Source: Saccharothrix sp. NRRL B-16314 (lineage in GTDB: Bacteria > Actinomycetota > Actinomycetes > Mycobacteriales > Pseudonocardiaceae). Taken from it: a stretch of DNA of 64,000 nucleotides. The position numbers and the translations under genes are program-made. The notes under the pieces are model-generated. The model was given only the letters and a program-made list of their open reading frames with translations. It was not told the origin of the DNA and ran no database searches. Positions 61,892 through 64,000 of this stretch are shown piece by piece; positions within the stretch are counted from its first letter, which is position 1, and every line of letters begins with the position of its first letter. The stretch lies in assembly GCF_000716595.1 (NCBI RefSeq), contig NZ_JNXC01000002.1, forward strand, positions 186,001 through 250,000. The letters run 5' to 3'.

Positions 61892-62704
61892 TCAGCGGCC
61901 TTCGGTGGGCGGCCTCGGCATCCCGGCGGGCGGGGTCGGGGGGTCCATCCGGCCCTGCTGGCCCTGCGCCGCACGTCCGGGGGCACGGGTGGCGCCCGTC
62001 CCCGCCGTCACCGGCTCCTGCTCACGACGCGGTGCCGGGGCGATGTGCGCGGACTCTTCCTGGATCTTGTTGAGCCAGCCCTCCCAGCGCTGCTGCATCG
62101 GCCGCACCAACCCGCCGCCGACGCCGATCACGATCACGCCGGCGACCGTGGCCAGCACCGCGATCAGCACCGGCATGGTCACCGCGACGGCGATGCCGAG
62201 CTGGTTCAGCGCCGCGATCACACCGAGCGCCACGATGAACCCGTACGTGATGTTGCCCAGGATCTTCGTGTACGGGCGGTTGCCCAGCGAGCCGGTCACG
62301 ATGCCCTTCAGCGCCTTGCCGATCGCGGCGGCGACGAGCACCAGGATGATCGCCACGATGATGCGCGGCAGGTAGGCGATGACGTCGTTGAGCAGCACGC
62401 TCACCGCGTTGCCGGTGCCGAACACGCCGAACGCGAGTTGGAGGGCGATCAGCAGCACGAAGTAGTAGACGATCTTGACGATCAAGCCGGAGGCGTCGAT
62501 CGGTGACTTCGAGCCGCCGAGGCCGGACCGCTCGACGAGGCGGCCGAAGCCGACCCGCTTGAGCAGGAATCCGACGGCTTTGGCCAGTGCCTTGGCGATC
62601 AGCCAACCGATGAACAGGACCAGCAGGAAGCCGAGGAGCTTCGGCACGAACGTGGCCACCATCGTCCACGCCTGTCCGAGTCCTTCGGTGATCTGGGTAC
62701 CCAC
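61892..62704 (-). CDS. Mechanosensitive-channel-like membrane protein (conserved TM-helix family)
   Basis: This 270-aa protein has an N-terminal amphipathic part (ITEGLGQAWTMVATFVPKLLG) and repeated Gly/Ala-rich membrane helices (LLVLFIGWLIAKALAKAVGFLLKRVGF; IIVAIILVLVAAAIGKALKGIV). It has a Pro-rich cytoplasmic tail. This fits the MscS-related conserved-TM-helix family, which lacks the beta domain of MscS. It may be a channel or an envelope-tension protein. GTG 62704 is chosen because AAGGAGG lies 6 nt upstream; an ATG 18 nt earlier would overlap that site. Confidence 0.8.
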   Translation of the reverse strand: MGTQITEGLGQAWTMVATFVPKLLGFLLVLFIGWLIAKALAKAVGFLLKRVGFGRLVERSGLGGSKSPIDASGLIVKIVYYFVLLIALQLAFGVFGTGNAVSVLLNDVIAYLPRIIVAIILVLVAAAIGKALKGIVTGSLGNRPYTKILGNITYGFIVALGVIAALNQLGIAVAVTMPVLIAVLATVAGVIVIGVGGGLVRPMQQRWEGWLNKIQEESAHIAPAPRREQEPVTAGTGATRAPGRAAQGQQGRMDPPTPPAGMPRPPTEGR

Positions 62705-62858
62705 GACGACCCTCCTTCGCATTTCGCTTGTGGTGGAGATCGTTTCCTAGTGCGCATCACCCGGCAACCTGAAGTGGTGGCACGAAAGGGTGACTGACGT
62801 GGCGGTTCCCGCCTGGACAGTCCAGAGTGGAATCACCGGTGGGGACCGGGGAGAGGGA

Positions 62859-62891
62859 AACGCCCGGCGCGGGATTCTCGCGCCGGGCGTT
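62859..62891. terminator. Hairpin terminator between the channel-like and hydrolase genes
   Basis: AACGCCCGGCGCG pairs perfectly with CGCGCCGGGCGTT across a 7-nt loop, 30 bp after the hydrolase stop. Confidence 0.85.
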
Positions 62892-62921
62892 TTCGCATCG
62901 GATTTTCGCGCGGGAACGGAG

Positions 62922-64000
62922 TCAGAATCCGGCGGACACTCCCCTGCCGTCCAGGTACGCCTGCACGTGCTGCGCCGACGATTCCTGCGCCGGGTCCGGC
63001 CTCGGGTCGCCGGGGCAGGTCGAACTGCTGGCCGGCAGCACGCCGTCGATCAGGTACCGGTCGACGGACTTGTCCACGCACGCGTTCCCGCCGCCGTAGA
63101 TGCCGTGCTTGCCCTCGTCCAGCACGGTGATCAGGTTGTGCCCCAGCCGCGCGGCCATCGCCGGTCCGCTCTCGTACTGCGTCTGGGTGTCACCGTCCGC
63201 CTGCACGATCAACCCGACGGGGTACCCCGCGCGCTTGAGCGCCACGGCCGGCTCGGGCGGTGTGAACGTGCGGAACGTGCAGGTGGTCGGCGCGGCGCGG
63301 AGGACGCCGTAGCCGTACGGGTAGCGGTCGCGGAAGACCCGCATGTCCTCGTAGTACGTCTCCAAGTCGGTCGGCCAGTCGACCTCGCACGTCACCGTGT
63401 TGAACACGCCGGACACCAGGTCGTCGCGCGCCGACCGGGCCATCAGCGCCGCGGCCTCCGACGCCTTCCCGGCCCGCAGCCGGATCACCGAGTCCGCCAG
63501 TTCCGACCACAGTGGACGGTAGCGGCTGCCGACGCCGACCGTGGCGTCGAACGTGGTCCGGTCGAAGTCCTCGACGGGTGCCGCCCCGAGCGTGGCCGCG
63601 ACCCCTTCCACCGTCGTCAGCACCTCGCCCGAGGTCGCTCCGAGCTTGAACCGGTCGTTGTGCTGCGCGGCCCACGCCGCCCACGCCTCGACGTTGCGCC
63701 GGATCGCCACCGCCTGCGCCCGGAACTGCTCGCGCCAGATCCACTCCGGGTGCACGGACGAGTCGAGCACGCTGCGGTCCAGCCGGTTCGGGAACAGGCT
63801 CCCGTACACCGCGCCCAGGTACGTCCCGTAGGAGTAGCCCAGGTAGTTGAGCTTCTCCTCCCCCAGCACCGCACGCACCACGTCGAGGTCGCGCGCGGTG
63901 TTCGCGGAGCTGATGAACGGCCGGATACCGCCGGCCGCGCGGTGGCAGGCGTCCTCGGCGGCCCGTGCCTCGGCGGCCCACTTCGGGAACTCGGAATCGG
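62922..64000 (-). CDS. TAP-like alpha/beta-hydrolase (tripeptidyl aminopeptidase-type), partial at right edge
   Basis: The C-terminal 359 codons of a secreted-type serine peptidase are present; the start lies beyond the window. The nucleophile elbow is GYSYGTYLGAVYG. The TAP C-terminal domain has GLIVQADGDTQTQYESGPAMAARL with the catalytic Asp, and DEGKHGIYGGGNACVD with the His and a Cys. The family removes tripeptides or is related to SlpD/SlpE of Streptomyces. Reading is open to base 64000 with family-like sequence (SSANTARDLDVVRAVLGEEKLNY). Confidence 0.9.
   Translation of the reverse strand, partial: DSEFPKWAAEARAAEDACHRAAGGIRPFISSANTARDLDVVRAVLGEEKLNYLGYSYGTYLGAVYGSLFPNRLDRSVLDSSVHPEWIWREQFRAQAVAIRRNVEAWAAWAAQHNDRFKLGATSGEVLTTVEGVAATLGAAPVEDFDRTTFDATVGVGSRYRPLWSELADSVIRLRAGKASEAAALMARSARDDLVSGVFNTVTCEVDWPTDLETYYEDMRVFRDRYPYGYGVLRAAPTTCTFRTFTPPEPAVALKRAGYPVGLIVQADGDTQTQYESGPAMAARLGHNLITVLDEGKHGIYGGGNACVDKSVDRYLIDGVLPASSSTCPGDPRPDPAQESSAQHVQAYLDGRGVSAGF

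Overview
The window is high-GC actinobacterial chromosome, dense with genes and with many GTG starts. Gene content and order follow the conserved mycobacterial stretch around Rv2185c-Rv2241: fadD15, pimB', ripC-like, exonuclease/GIY-YIG fusion, ctaE-qcrCAB, trpD, ctaC/ctaF, asnB, erpA, glycerate kinase, cobUTS, ilvE, pepA, sucB, lipB, lipA, ahpE, DUF3052, aceE. Several lineage-specific genes are inserted (a SARP regulator, a MerR/MFS pair, a beta-lactamase-like protein, TetR, LLM oxidoreductase, PnuC, phytase). With the SARP-type regulator this suggests a Pseudonocardiales filamentous actinomycete (Saccharothrix/Lentzea/Actinosynnema-like). That placement is inference from memory of gene order, not a search.

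Layout. 1-9.6 kb: metallophosphoesterase (cut by the left edge), SRPBCC protein, acyl-CoA synthetase, SARP regulator, PIM mannosyltransferase, secreted metallopeptidase and NlpC/P60 hydrolase; mostly cell-envelope functions. 9.9-14 kb: YacP-like NYN protein, DnaQ/GIY-YIG nuclease, Lrp ligand-binding protein, HAD protein. 14-22.6 kb: the aerobic respiratory core (ctaE-qcrC-qcrA-qcrB and ctaC-ctaF), with an RraB-like protein, a receiver-like protein, trpD and an acyltransferase between. 22.8-28.9 kb: asnB, MerR/MFS pair, ErpA-type Fe-S protein, glycerate kinase, DUF3043. 29.1-36.9 kb: aldo/keto reductase, cobalamin nucleotide-loop genes cobU-cobT-cobS, ilvE, APC permease, pepA. 37-49.9 kb: lipoamide metabolism (lpdA, sucB, lipB, lipA) interrupted by a beta-lactamase-like protein, wHTH, LLM oxidoreductase, TetR and SDR genes. 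50-56 kb: intergenic repeats, tRNA-Val, ahpE, DUF3052, aceE. 56-64 kb: an accessory block with a cyclase-homology/solute-binding membrane protein coupled to a solute-binding lipoprotein, PnuC, a beta-propeller phytase, a mechanosensitive-channel-like protein and a TAP-type hydrolase cut by the right edge.

The genes form two main metabolic themes: aerobic respiration (bcc-aa3 pieces) and lipoate-dependent 2-oxoacid dehydrogenases (lipoate synthesis, E1, E2 and E3 within 19 kb).

The most unusual non-coding features are two inverted arrays of a 16-bp repeat that fill the gaps between convergent gene pairs and, at one locus, supply both stop codons; a cluster of TetR-type palindromes; palindromic operators at several promoters; a candidate c-di-AMP riboswitch before the NlpC/P60 gene; and tandem repeats of 16 and 53 bp.
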